NCBI RefSeq assembly: GCF_025574485.1
Contig: NZ_JAOBPO010000001.1
Coordinates: forward strand, 441,501-505,500
Length of the DNA stretch: 64,000 nucleotides
DNA from: Kordiimonas aquimaris
GTDB lineage: Bacteria; Pseudomonadota; Alphaproteobacteria; Sphingomonadales; Kordiimonadaceae
Direction: 5' to 3'
Shown here: piece after piece, positions 18,734 to 26,861 of the stretch
How positions within the stretch are numbered: the stretch's first letter is position 1
Layout: every line of letters starts with the position of its first letter
Made by a program: the position numbers and the translations under genes
Notes under the pieces: generated by a model
What the model was told of the DNA's origin: nothing
Databases searched by the model: none
What the model saw: only the letters and a program-made list of their open reading frames with translations

Positions 18734-19942
18734 TTATAACCCCGCAATATCAAGGGCGTTTGATATATCGTCTACAAGATCCGCAGGGTCTTCCAGGCCA
18801 ATGGAAATGCGCAGCAAGCCAGGTGTAATGCCAAGCTCCAGACGTTTTTCTTCAGCAAGTGCCTTGTGTGTTGTGCTCCAGGGGTGTGTCGCAATTGAAC
18901 GCGAGTCCCCTAAATTGTTTGATATATCAATAAGTTCGAGTGCGTTCAGGAACGCAAAGGCTTGTTCCCGTCCACCAGACAGCTCACAAACAACCATTGT
19001 ACCGCCGCGGTCCATTTGCGACATGGCAAGGTCTCGCTGTTTAAACGTAGCAAGCTCAGGGTGGCGCACATCTTTCACTCGCTTTGCCATTGCAGCAGCA
19101 ACAATCTCTGCACCATCACACATGGCATGAACGCGCAAACCCAGTGTTTCCATGCCTTTTAGCATCACCCATGCATTGAAGGGGGACATCGCACATCCCG
19201 TATGGCGGTAGAATGGATAAAGATAATCTTCATCAAATTTTTTATCGCACAGAACAATACCACCTAAGCATCGCCCTTGCCCGTCGATATGCTTGGTTGT
19301 TGAATAGCAAACAACATCTGCCCCTAACTCGAGCGGGCGCTGCAAAACGGGAGTTGCAAAAACATTGTCCACAACAAGTTTGGCGTCGTTTTCATGCGCA
19401 ATGTCTGCGACAGCACGTAAATCAACTATTTCCAGTGTCGGGTTTGCCGGTGTCTCTAAAAAAAATACTTTTGTATTTGGCCTTACGGCTGATCGCCATG
19501 CATCGAGGCTACGGCCATCAATAACTGTGGTTTCTATCCCATAGCGAGGAAGTAGCTCATCCATCAACCAGCGGCATGACCCAAATAATGCCCGCGCACC
19601 CACAACATGATCACCCGCGCGCAAGCATGAAAGCAGCGAAGCCGTCATCGCGGCCATACCGGTTGCTGTGGCGCGGCCAACTTCCGCTCCTTCCAGCAGC
19701 GCCATACGCTCTTCAAACATGGCAACGGTTGGGTTTGTTTGGCGAGAATAAGTAAACCCTTCGGCCCTGCCATCAAAGCGGGCTTCTGCCTCTTCAGCGG
19801 TTTCGTATGCAAACCCAGATGTTAAAAACAGTGCTTCCGACATTTCGTCAAAGTTGGATCGCATAGAGCCTGCGCGCACCATTTGGGTTTGCTTTGCCCA
19901 ATTGCTGGTTATGTTGCGGTCTTTGCCTGTGCGGTCTTTCAT
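18734..19942 (-). CDS. metZ: O-succinylhomoserine sulfhydrylase
   Basis: PLP enzyme that makes homocysteine directly from O-succinylhomoserine and sulfide in methionine biosynthesis. The 402-residue product starts with a short leader and then LFLTSGFAYETAEEAEARF, typical of MetZ. The PLP-lysine segment reads YSTTKHIDGQG. The apaG partner downstream and the transsulfuration-fold sequence support MetZ rather than MetB. The leader holds a hairpin at 19962-19979 and an inverted repeat at 19998-20025. No SAM-II riboswitch motif was recognised. Confidence 0.93.
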   Translation of the reverse strand: MKDRTGKDRNITSNWAKQTQMVRAGSMRSNFDEMSEALFLTSGFAYETAEEAEARFDGRAEGFTYSRQTNPTVAMFEERMALLEGAEVGRATATGMAAMTASLLSCLRAGDHVVGARALFGSCRWLMDELLPRYGIETTVIDGRSLDAWRSAVRPNTKVFFLETPANPTLEIVDLRAVADIAHENDAKLVVDNVFATPVLQRPLELGADVVCYSTTKHIDGQGRCLGGIVLCDKKFDEDYLYPFYRHTGCAMSPFNAWVMLKGMETLGLRVHAMCDGAEIVAAAMAKRVKDVRHPELATFKQRDLAMSQMDRGGTMVVCELSGGREQAFAFLNALELIDISNNLGDSRSIATHPWSTTHKALAEEKRLELGITPGLLRISIGLEDPADLVDDISNALDIAGL

Positions 19943-19961
19943 GGTTACGTCTCCAACTTAG

Positions 19962-20025
19962 GGCGCAAAACACCGCGCCTGACTTTATCTGCGCCACGTT
20001 GACCATAGAGGGAAGCCGCGTCAAC
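19962..20025 (-). promoter_or_regulatory. Leader elements upstream of metZ
   Basis: Two elements lie between the metZ start and the tRNA. A 5-pair hairpin, GGCGC/GCGCC with an 8-base loop (19962-19979), sits about 20 bases before the start codon. An inverted repeat, GTTGAC-N16-GTCAAC, spans 19998-20025; on the minus strand its first arm reads TTGAC, resembling a -35 box. It could be a repressor site or promoter for metZ. Function is inferred from position. Confidence 0.35.
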
Positions 20026-20139
20026 CCCTGCCTTGTGTTTAGGTTGTGATTTATTAGAGCAATCATCGCTTATGTAAGCCCGAGTTTTAATAGCTAAAGC
20101 ATGGCCATGTAGCAATTGATGAGCATTTAAATTATCCTT

Positions 20140-20168
20140 TTGCCAGAACCGTGTATCGCCTGTAAAAC
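20140..20168 (+). promoter_or_regulatory. Candidate tRNA-Gly promoter
   Basis: TTGCCA (20140-20145) and TAAAAC (20163-20168) are separated by 17 bases, and the -10-like hexamer ends 10 bases before the mature tRNA. The match to consensus is partial. Confidence 0.35.
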
Positions 20169-20178
20169 AAAGACAAAT

Positions 20179-20253
20179 GCGGGTGTAGCTCAGTGGTAGA
20201 GCACGAGCTTCCCAAGCTCGGTGTCGAGGGTTCAATTCCCTTCACCCGCTCCA
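20179..20253 (+). tRNA. tRNA-Gly (anticodon CCC)
   Basis: A 75-base cloverleaf with encoded CCA. The acceptor arms are GCGGGTG and CACCCGC. The D arm is GCTC-AGTGGTA-GAGC, the anticodon arm is CGAGC-TTCCCAA-GCTCG, and the T arm is GAGGG-TTCAATT-CCCTT with one G-T pair. The anticodon at loop positions 3-5 is CCC, reading GGG codons. It lies 32 bases before arsC on the same strand. Confidence 0.97.
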
Positions 20254-20285
20254 TTTGTCGTATCGTAAACATCAAGAGGTCTCCG

Positions 20286-20630
20286 ATGTCTTTAGTTATT
20301 TGGCACAACCCACGTTGCAGTAAATCACGTCAAACACTGGCACTTATAGAAGAAAAAGGATTGTCGCCGGATATCCGCCTTTACCAGGAAAACGCACCAA
20401 CGGCTGATGAGATTAAAGCGGCGCTGATGATGCTAGGTCTTGATGACCCCCGTGCATTAATGCGCAAAGGTGAGGCTGAATACAAAGAGCAAGGTTTGGC
20501 AGAAAAGTCAGGCCATGCCCTAATCGAAGCAATGGCTAATACGCCGAAGTTGATTGAGCGCCCCGTTGTTATCAACGGCGAGAAGGCGGCTCTGGGTCGT
20601 CCGCCGGAAAGCGTTCTTGAAATTCTTTAA
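20286..20630 (+). CDS. arsC: ArsC-family reductase
   Basis: A 114-residue thioredoxin-fold protein of the glutaredoxin-dependent arsenate reductase family. The N-terminal site reads NPRCSKSRQTL with the catalytic Cys, and the conserved late Arg lies in LIERPVV. The ATG at 20286 follows AGAGG; the longer frame reads back through the tRNA and is not used. There is no arsR or arsB nearby, so it may be one of the YfgD-like chromosomal copies rather than part of an arsenic-resistance operon. Confidence 0.85.
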   Translation: MSLVIWHNPRCSKSRQTLALIEEKGLSPDIRLYQENAPTADEIKAALMMLGLDDPRALMRKGEAEYKEQGLAEKSGHALIEAMANTPKLIERPVVINGEKAALGRPPESVLEIL

Positions 20631-21979
20631 GCCTTGGGGTTTAGTTTGCGCAGAATGTAAGGATAATAAATGATCTGTGTTATTCCGCGGCAAGCACTAA
20701 AGATAACCACAGCAGTCCACAAACCTTTCAGTCCCCAGTTGACTGAAAGGACACCTGCTATGCTTATGAAGACAATGAAAGATATTGCCATGGTCATCAT
20801 CATGGCGCGCGTTGCTGTGGCACCAATGAAGATGCCGTCCAGCTGATAGCACCACACAGATGCGAAAGGTAGCCAGATAATAGCGATTAATGCGCTTTCT
20901 GCTGCGGCGCGGACATCTGCGTTGTTAGTCAATAATGCTATAATGGTGTCGCCCATAACATAGAATATGATGGTGTATAAAAGTGCGGCAAACAGGGCCC
21001 ATTTGCTGGTTGCGCTAACCCAGAAAGCAAACTCTCGCTTTGCACCCTTGCCGTAAGCGGCGCCCGCTAATGCTTCAACGGCATATGCAAAACCGTCGAG
21101 GCCCAAACTTATCAAAAGCATAAAAATGTTCAGGACGTGGCTGGCGGCTAGTGCCTGTTCGCTGATTAAGCCTGCTTCGCGCGTAACAAGTGATAAGGCG
21201 GTCATCAATAATAATGTGCGCACAAAAATATAGCCATTGGTTTGGGCGAGCTCAAAAAATCCTCGTAGTCGCCAAAATGCAGATGTACAAAACTCTGTGG
21301 CAAGTCGTCGAGCGCCGAAATGACGGGCAATGATTGTCAGGCCAGAGATAGCGGCAAGCCATTCAGCCAGCAAAGACCCAAGGGCGATGCCTTCAACACC
21401 CATATTAAGGCCGAGCACAAACAGTAAGTTAAGCCCGACGTTCGCCGTGTTGAGAATAAGTTGTAAAACAAGGGCTGCTTTTGCGCGCGCAACGCCGATC
21501 AGGTATCCGGTAATACCGTATATGATCAAGATTGCCGGAGCGGACCATATGCGAATATCAAAGTAAGTTGCATATAATGTGACGGTTGTGTCAGGTGGCG
21601 CAAGGGCTGCGATACTTGCGCGGAACAATAAAGCCTGAAGCGCAATAAGGCATACCGCCACGAAACTGCCAAAAACAAGCGACCGCGCCACTATGCGAAT
21701 AATGCTGTCTATGTCTTTACGGCCATTTGCTTGCGCAACCAACCCGGTTGTTCCCATACGTAGAAAGCCAAAAGCCCAAAAAACATACGAAAAAACAGTT
21801 GCTCCCACTCCAACCGCAGCTAAGTGAACCGCGCCAGGCAAGTGGCCAATTGCCCATGTGTCAACCAGCCCGACTATAGGTGTTGAAGAGTTGGCAATGA
21901 TAGCCGGCCCTGCAATCGCCCATATTTGGCGATTAGGCTGATGAATGGATGCTTTGCCAGCGCCCCCGCTTATGTGCAA
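20627..21979 (-). CDS. MATE-family multidrug/toxin efflux transporter
   Basis: A 450-residue, roughly 12-helix antiporter of the MATE superfamily, closest in flavour to the DinF branch. The N-terminal repeat begins IWAIAGPAIIANSSTPIVGLVDTW, where the Asp in the first helix is conserved. Substrate cannot be told from sequence. The only in-frame starter before the first helix is a TTG at 21979, which overlaps the ugd stop by 10 bases, so translation is probably coupled. The gene is convergent with arsC, overlapping it by four bases. Confidence 0.85.
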   Translation of the reverse strand: MHISGGAGKASIHQPNRQIWAIAGPAIIANSSTPIVGLVDTWAIGHLPGAVHLAAVGVGATVFSYVFWAFGFLRMGTTGLVAQANGRKDIDSIIRIVARSLVFGSFVAVCLIALQALLFRASIAALAPPDTTVTLYATYFDIRIWSAPAILIIYGITGYLIGVARAKAALVLQLILNTANVGLNLLFVLGLNMGVEGIALGSLLAEWLAAISGLTIIARHFGARRLATEFCTSAFWRLRGFFELAQTNGYIFVRTLLLMTALSLVTREAGLISEQALAASHVLNIFMLLISLGLDGFAYAVEALAGAAYGKGAKREFAFWVSATSKWALFAALLYTIIFYVMGDTIIALLTNNADVRAAAESALIAIIWLPFASVWCYQLDGIFIGATATRAMMMTMAISFIVFISIAGVLSVNWGLKGLWTAVVIFSACRGITQIIYYPYILRKLNPKA

Positions 21980-23277
21980 AGTCCAATTCCAACGTAAGTA
22001 AAGCCGTTGCTGCCCAGATTCGCTTTGGCGTATATGTTGCGCAAGTCAACAATTGTGGGTGTTTTAAGGAGTGACTTAACCTTCGCCATATCAAGGGCAC
22101 GAAACTGGTTCCATTCTGTCACAATAACTAAAGCGTCGGCCTCCTCCATAGGAGCATATACTTCCTCGTGAAATGATACGCACTCTAGCATGTGCTTTGC
22201 TTCTGCCATGCCTTTTGGATCATAGGCATGAATATCTGCCCCTGCTTTTTGCAGCGCGGGAATAATGTCAAGTGAAGGGCTTTCGCGCATGTCGTCAGTG
22301 TTTGGCTTAAATGTGAGGCCCAGCACCGCAATGCGTTTGCCGCTAACATTACCACCACATGCTTTTACCACTTTGTCGGCCATGGCAGGTTTGCGGCGTT
22401 CATTCACATCAACGACCGAGCGCACGATTTGTAACTCAACACCATGACTGTCGGCGGAATGAACGAGCGCCCGTGTGTCTTTGGGAAAACAGCTGCCGCC
22501 AAAACCGGGCCCGGCATGCAGGAACTTGGAGCCAATGCGTTTATCGAGGCCGATGCCTTTTGATACTTCCTGTACGTCAGCACCTACTACCTCACAAAGG
22601 TCGGCCATTTCATTGATGAAGCTGATTTTGGTAGCGAGGAAAGCATTGGCAGCATATTTGATAACTTCTGCTGTTTCACGTTTGGTGAATAAAATTGGTG
22701 TTTCATTGATATATAGTGGCCGGTAAAGCTCATGCATCACGGCCTTTGCCTCTTCGTTTTCGACACCAACAACTACGCGGTCCGGTCGCATAAAGTCTTC
22801 AATGGCCGCACCTTCACGCAAAAATTCTGGATTGGACGCAACGCTGAACAAGCTATTGTCCAGCTTTGCCGTCAAGCGTTTTTTTATCTCTGCACCAGTA
22901 CCAACTGGCACAGTAGATTTGGTGACGACCACTGTGAAAGATTTGATGTAGTTGGCTAGTTCATCAACTGCGGCATAAACATATTGTAGGTCTGCGTGAC
23001 CATCGCCACGACGACTAGGTGTGCCAACAGCGATAAAGACCGCTTCGGCACCATCAACCGCTGTTTTAAGATCGGTCGTGAAATCTAGTTGGCCGCCTGC
23101 GTGGTTGCGCGCCACCATTTGTTCAAGGCCTGGCTCATAAATAGGAATAATTCCGTTTTTTAATGCTTCAATCTTAGCTGCATCTTTGTCGACGCATACA
23201 ACCTGATGGCCAAACTCAGAAAAACATGTTCCTGAAACAAGACCTACATAGCCTGTACCAATAACTGCGATTTTCAT
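21970..23277 (-). CDS. ugd: UDP-glucose 6-dehydrogenase
   Basis: Oxidises UDP-glucose to UDP-glucuronate with NAD, feeding polysaccharide and lipid A modification pathways. The 435-residue product has the Rossmann motif IGTGYVGLVSGTCF at the N-terminus, the catalytic Cys in GFGGSCFPKDTRAL, and GLTFKPNTDDMRESPS in the C-terminal UDP-binding domain. The neighbouring MATE gene overlaps its stop. The 227-base leader is shared with the divergent ECF sigma factor gene. Confidence 0.94.
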   Translation of the reverse strand: MKIAVIGTGYVGLVSGTCFSEFGHQVVCVDKDAAKIEALKNGIIPIYEPGLEQMVARNHAGGQLDFTTDLKTAVDGAEAVFIAVGTPSRRGDGHADLQYVYAAVDELANYIKSFTVVVTKSTVPVGTGAEIKKRLTAKLDNSLFSVASNPEFLREGAAIEDFMRPDRVVVGVENEEAKAVMHELYRPLYINETPILFTKRETAEVIKYAANAFLATKISFINEMADLCEVVGADVQEVSKGIGLDKRIGSKFLHAGPGFGGSCFPKDTRALVHSADSHGVELQIVRSVVDVNERRKPAMADKVVKACGGNVSGKRIAVLGLTFKPNTDDMRESPSLDIIPALQKAGADIHAYDPKGMAEAKHMLECVSFHEEVYAPMEEADALVIVTEWNQFRALDMAKVKSLLKTPTIVDLRNIYAKANLGSNGFTYVGIGLCT

Positions 23278-23387
23278 ACCGTACTATTCCTAATCGGTTT
23301 AACTAATTGTCTGTTCTGCGACATAGTCTATTTCTGTTACCAAGATGTGATACCGCAGATAGTAAGCCAACTGAACTATAATTTTAG

Positions 23388-23402
23388 AGCAAATAGTTTG
23401 CT
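23388..23402. repeat. Small palindrome in the ugd/sigma-factor intergenic region
   Basis: AGCAAA-TAG-TTTGCT is a perfect 6-base inverted repeat with a 3-base centre, in AT-rich sequence between the divergent ugd and sigma-factor genes. It may be a regulator site or simply part of an AT-rich promoter zone. I could not identify an ECF-type GGAAC/TCT promoter here. Confidence 0.3.
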
Positions 23403-23504
23403 TTATATTAGAATAAACCGAAGGGCGTCTGTTAGTTGACTCGTAAAACAGATAATTGCCCATCACTTGTGGCTGAATAGAGGCACAAAGATAAGGTGTG
23501 TCAC

Positions 23505-24104
23505 GTGGCACAAACACAGACGCAAACATCGCCGGAGACAGAAGGCGGCATTGCCGATGAAGCGCTGGTTGTGCGTGTACAGTCTGGCGATCGTCAGGCG
23601 TTTTCTATTTTAGTCACACGGCATGCGCTGCGGTTTCGTAGTATTGCAAATCGGGTGCTGGGGGATGTTACGCAATCTGAAGAAGTTGTCCAGGACGCTT
23701 TTGTTAAGCTTTGGGTGAAGGCAGACGCATACGACGCGGGACGCGCAAAGTTTACCACATGGTTTCACCGCGTTGTGGTGAACCGTGCTCTTGATGTAAA
23801 GCGCCAGAAAAAGCCAGTGTCGTTGCCTGAAGGTTATGAGGCGGCAGATACGCGGCCGCAAGCAGACCGCACGGTTGAACAAAGTGAACATATGGCAAGG
23901 CTTGCGGCTGCTATGGAAAATTTGTCGGATCGACAGAAAACAGCACTAACACTGAGTTACCTTGATGGTTACTCAAACAATGATGCTGCTGATATCATGG
24001 CGCTAAATGTGAAAGCATTTGAAAGCCTGTTGGTGAGAGCGCGTGCCAAAATGAGAGATATGCTGAAAGCGGAAAAAGATAACCTGCTTTCGGTGTTTGG
24101 ATAG
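23505..24104 (+). CDS. ECF-type RNA polymerase sigma factor
   Basis: A 199-residue sigma-70 family factor with regions 2 and 4. Region 2 contains EEVVQDAFVKLW and a FTTWFHRVVVNRALD segment. Region 4 contains LSDRQKTALTLSYLDGYSNNDAADIM. I chose the GTG at 23505 (AAGG eight bases upstream) over the GTG at 23496. It is followed nine bases later by a membrane protein and then a periplasmic metal-sensor-like protein, an arrangement resembling cnrH/cnrY/cnrX, where the sigma factor is held by a membrane anti-sigma protein. Confidence 0.9.
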   Translation: MAQTQTQTSPETEGGIADEALVVRVQSGDRQAFSILVTRHALRFRSIANRVLGDVTQSEEVVQDAFVKLWVKADAYDAGRAKFTTWFHRVVVNRALDVKRQKKPVSLPEGYEAADTRPQADRTVEQSEHMARLAAAMENLSDRQKTALTLSYLDGYSNNDAADIMALNVKAFESLLVRARAKMRDMLKAEKDNLLSVFG

Positions 24105-24113
24105 GAGACAGGG

Positions 24114-24626
24114 ATGAGTAAGCAACATACGCCTATGACTGAAGCAGATTATGATGCATGCGCCGCAGTGCACGGTGTTGATATTGCATTATGGCCCGCT
24201 GCAGACCGCGCGCGTGCACTTGTGTTCCTGAACACACCAAAGGGACAGAATATTGCGGCTTTTGATCGTATGTTAACCGCCTTGCGGCCTGACGAAGGGG
24301 AAAGTGAAATGATACTACAAACAGATGCCACTAATTTTTTGGCACGTCTGCAGGCAATTCCTGATCAATATCCGCAAGACCTTTCACCTGTACGCGTTGA
24401 GGCACAGACTTTTTTGCAAAAGATCGAGTCCTTTATTGATGATGCATTCGATCCTGCTCGTTTATGGTCTCCGGCCGGGCTTGCTACACAGGGACTGGCC
24501 GTGGCACTGCTTATGGGCATCGGCGTACTTGTTGGTGCCGGGCAAGGTCCCGACACGTTTAATGATTACGACATCAGCGCTGGTCTCTTTGAGGTAAGCA
24601 GTACGGAGTTTTCAATCGATGGTTAG
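24114..24626 (+). CDS. Single-pass membrane protein, probable anti-sigma factor
   Basis: A 170-residue protein with a long cytoplasmic N-terminal part, one transmembrane helix near the C-terminus (GLAVALLMGIGVLVGA, about residues 130-146), and a short periplasmic tail. No zinc-finger anti-sigma motif is visible. Position right after the ECF sigma factor and before a ZraP/CnrX-like protein makes an anti-sigma role likely by analogy with CnrY, but sequence similarity to known anti-sigma factors is not evident to me. GGAG lies just before the ATG. Confidence 0.6.
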   Translation: MSKQHTPMTEADYDACAAVHGVDIALWPAADRARALVFLNTPKGQNIAAFDRMLTALRPDEGESEMILQTDATNFLARLQAIPDQYPQDLSPVRVEAQTFLQKIESFIDDAFDPARLWSPAGLATQGLAVALLMGIGVLVGAGQGPDTFNDYDISAGLFEVSSTEFSIDG

Positions 24627-24674
24627 CTTTTTGATTATATTTTATCATGTCGCCTTAGTAGGAGGTGGAGTGTA

Positions 24675-25196
24675 ATGAGTAAGCAGACGAAATGGGTTGC
24701 CATTGCGCTAGCTCTGTCTATTGCGGTCAATATATTCATGGTGGGCCTGTCGCTCGGCAAAAACCTCATTGGAGGGAAGCAAAATGGACGCCCGCCGCAT
24801 GCTGAAGGGCTAAATGCGCGCGCACTTGGGCGATACCTCAGTGATGACGAGCGCACAGCGATGCGTGACCTCCTTGACGGCGAACGCCGTGAAATAGGAC
24901 GCAGTATGAGGCGTTTGCGTCAAAATGAGGAAGAAATACGCGCTGTATTTCGTGCAGAAGAAATAAACCAGAAAAAGTTACAAGACCTCATTGCCGAACA
25001 TGAAACGCTTGTAACGGAAAGTCGTGCTAAGCTTCAGCGTAAGTTATTTGATTTTATGGCAACGCTTGACCCTGAAACACGCCGTGCCCTCGCTGATGAT
25101 TTGTTTAAGCCGCCGCATCGCAGAGGTCGCGGTGCAGACGGGCGGCGACCGCCACCACCGCACGAGGGTGATGGGTTTGGTCCGCGCCGCCGATAG
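24675..25196 (+). CDS. Periplasmic heavy-metal sensor-like (CnrX/ZraP/CpxP) protein
   Basis: A 173-residue protein with an N-terminal membrane anchor or signal (WVAIALALSIAVNIFMVGLSLG) and a helical hairpin domain of the Metal_resist/Spy-like type. DDERTAMRDLLDGERREIGRSM begins the first long helix. The C-terminus is rich in His, Arg and Pro (PPHRRGRG, RRPPPPHEG), which could bind metals. Proteins of this group sit at the periplasmic end of metal or envelope-stress signalling. It follows the sigma factor and putative anti-sigma gene. Confidence 0.75.
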   Translation: MSKQTKWVAIALALSIAVNIFMVGLSLGKNLIGGKQNGRPPHAEGLNARALGRYLSDDERTAMRDLLDGERREIGRSMRRLRQNEEEIRAVFRAEEINQKKLQDLIAEHETLVTESRAKLQRKLFDFMATLDPETRRALADDLFKPPHRRGRGADGRRPPPPHEGDGFGPRRR

Positions 25197-25219
25197 CCGC
25201 CTGATTGAGATATTAAGGC

Positions 25220-25242
25220 ATCACGAGCGCTAAAGGCGTGAT
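25220..25242. terminator. Weak hairpin between convergent genes
   Basis: ATCACG and CGTGAT form a 6-pair stem with an 11-base loop, followed by ATATTTGC on the plus strand. It lies between the heavy-metal-sensor-like gene and convergent pyrD. The stem is short and the T-tract poor, so this is only a possible terminator. Confidence 0.35.
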
Positions 25243-25252
25243 ATTTGCTGAC

Positions 25253-26323
25253 TTAACAGTCTTTTCCAACAGCGTCACTGATGTTTGAGAAACCGTCTTC
25301 ACGCAGCAAGCGATTGAGATCTGACTTTATCTTTTCAACCAAACCCGGCCCTTCGTAAACAAGTGCGGAATATAGTTGAACCAGTGATGCACCCGCTTTT
25401 ATCTTACAGTATGCATCTAGCCCGCTTGCGATGCCGCCAACACCTATTAAAGGTTTAGCGCCAGAGATTGCCTGATAAACACGCCGAAGCATAGTTGTTG
25501 ATGGTTCCATTAGCGGCGCACCGGACAAGCCGCCACCTTCTTCTTTCGAGGTGGATTTGAGGCTTTGCGGTCTTTCGATTGTCGTGTTGCTGACTATCAG
25601 TCCATCAATTTCTGTTGATAGCGTGATGTCCGCAATATCGCGGATATCGTCGTCGGTCAGGTCTGGCGCAATTTTAACTAAAATGGGTATTCGAGCCAAC
25701 CCTTCAGCCACTTTTTCTGACCGTACATCCAATACGCGGTTGATTAAGTCTTCCAGTGCCGCTTTGGACTGTAGTGCCCTGAGGCCTGGTGTGTTTGGGC
25801 TTGAAATATTGACCGTGAAATAATCACTTAAACCATATAAACGGCGCACGCCGGTTTCATAGTCTGCGGTGCGGTCGGTTGCGTCTTTATTTGCCCCCAC
25901 ATTTGCGCCGACAATACCACCATTGGGGCATTTGTGTGCTGAAAGTTTTCCTGCAAAATATTCAAGACCGTTATTGTTGAATCCAAAACGGTTAATCACC
26001 GCTTTGTCTTTGGTAAGCCTGAACAGGCGGGGCTTGTCATTACCTGATTGTGGCTTGGGTGTAACGGTGCCAGCTTCTACAAATCCAAAACCAAGAGCAA
26101 GAGAGCCACACAGTGTATCGGCATTTTTGTCAAACCCGGCAGCAAGTCCGACTGGGTTGCTGAGAGTTAAGCCAAAAACATTTGTTTTCAGACGATCAAA
26201 ACGTTGAGGACGACCAATTTTCCCAGTGAGCCCACGCGACAACATTTTAATTGTCAGGTTGTGCGCTGTTTCTGGATCAAGGGAATGAAAAACAGGTTTT
26301 GCCAGAGGGTAGAAATCAAGCAT
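25253..26323 (-). CDS. pyrD: Dihydroorotate dehydrogenase (quinone)
   Basis: Membrane-associated FMN enzyme that oxidises dihydroorotate to orotate using quinone, the fourth step of pyrimidine synthesis. The 356-residue class 2 enzyme begins MLDFYPLAKPVFHSLDPE. It has NPVGLAAGFDKNAD, EAGTVTPKPQSGNDKPRLFR, the NISSPNTPGLRALQ motif with the class 2 catalytic Ser, and the phosphate-binding LIGVGGIASG. It overlaps the DUF952 stop by eight bases. Confidence 0.95.
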   Translation of the reverse strand: MLDFYPLAKPVFHSLDPETAHNLTIKMLSRGLTGKIGRPQRFDRLKTNVFGLTLSNPVGLAAGFDKNADTLCGSLALGFGFVEAGTVTPKPQSGNDKPRLFRLTKDKAVINRFGFNNNGLEYFAGKLSAHKCPNGGIVGANVGANKDATDRTADYETGVRRLYGLSDYFTVNISSPNTPGLRALQSKAALEDLINRVLDVRSEKVAEGLARIPILVKIAPDLTDDDIRDIADITLSTEIDGLIVSNTTIERPQSLKSTSKEEGGGLSGAPLMEPSTTMLRRVYQAISGAKPLIGVGGIASGLDAYCKIKAGASLVQLYSALVYEGPGLVEKIKSDLNRLLREDGFSNISDAVGKDC

Positions 26324-26684
26324 GTTCGGCTGTCCATTCGTGAATGATGTTTATATCGAGGTGACCGGCCTGGGTTTTGTTCAATTCCCAAACCTTATCA
26401 CGGAGGCTTGCGTCAAGCGTGCTATATAGATGGGGGAACAAGTCTCCACCGCGTGATGGTTCCCACTTTAAATCTGTAGCACGCCAGGTTTTAGTATTGA
26501 ATGCCAGAATATAGACTTTTTCGACATCAGCAAAATGCCTGTTAGCGGTTTCCTGCAGCTGATCAATCGTTGAAAAATGAATATATCCATCCACTACATC
26601 AATGGGTGCGCCTGCAAACGTTTTGCTGGACTTTGCCGCCGCCCATTCGGCAGGGCGTAAAATTTTAAAAATCCAATTTTCCAT
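26316..26684 (-). CDS. DUF952 family protein
   Basis: A 122-residue cytosolic protein of the DUF952 family, small alpha/beta proteins of unknown function that often lie beside pyrD in alphaproteobacteria. Family traits seen: DGYIHFST near residue 32, a central VYILAFNT strand and the GGDLFPHLYSTL segment. The eight-base overlap with pyrD suggests coupled translation. Confidence 0.87.
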   Translation of the reverse strand: MENWIFKILRPAEWAAAKSSKTFAGAPIDVVDGYIHFSTIDQLQETANRHFADVEKVYILAFNTKTWRATDLKWEPSRGGDLFPHLYSTLDASLRDKVWELNKTQAGHLDINIIHEWTAEHA

Positions 26685-26861
26685 GCGTGATCAATAAGCG
26701 TCGATTGTTGTGGAGGCAAGGGCGAAGCATACTTGATATAGTGCTACTGCACCAAAATAACGTCATATTCATGGCCCAAACCTTGTTTTACAATGTATGA
26801 GACACGACATTAAGGACTAAATATTCGTTATAGAGTATGATGCACTCTAGGGAGATACTGT

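Noticed and set aside
19943-20060. SAM-II riboswitch upstream of metZ
   Set aside because: I could not find the conserved core segments of SAM-II in either orientation, so I list only the dyads.
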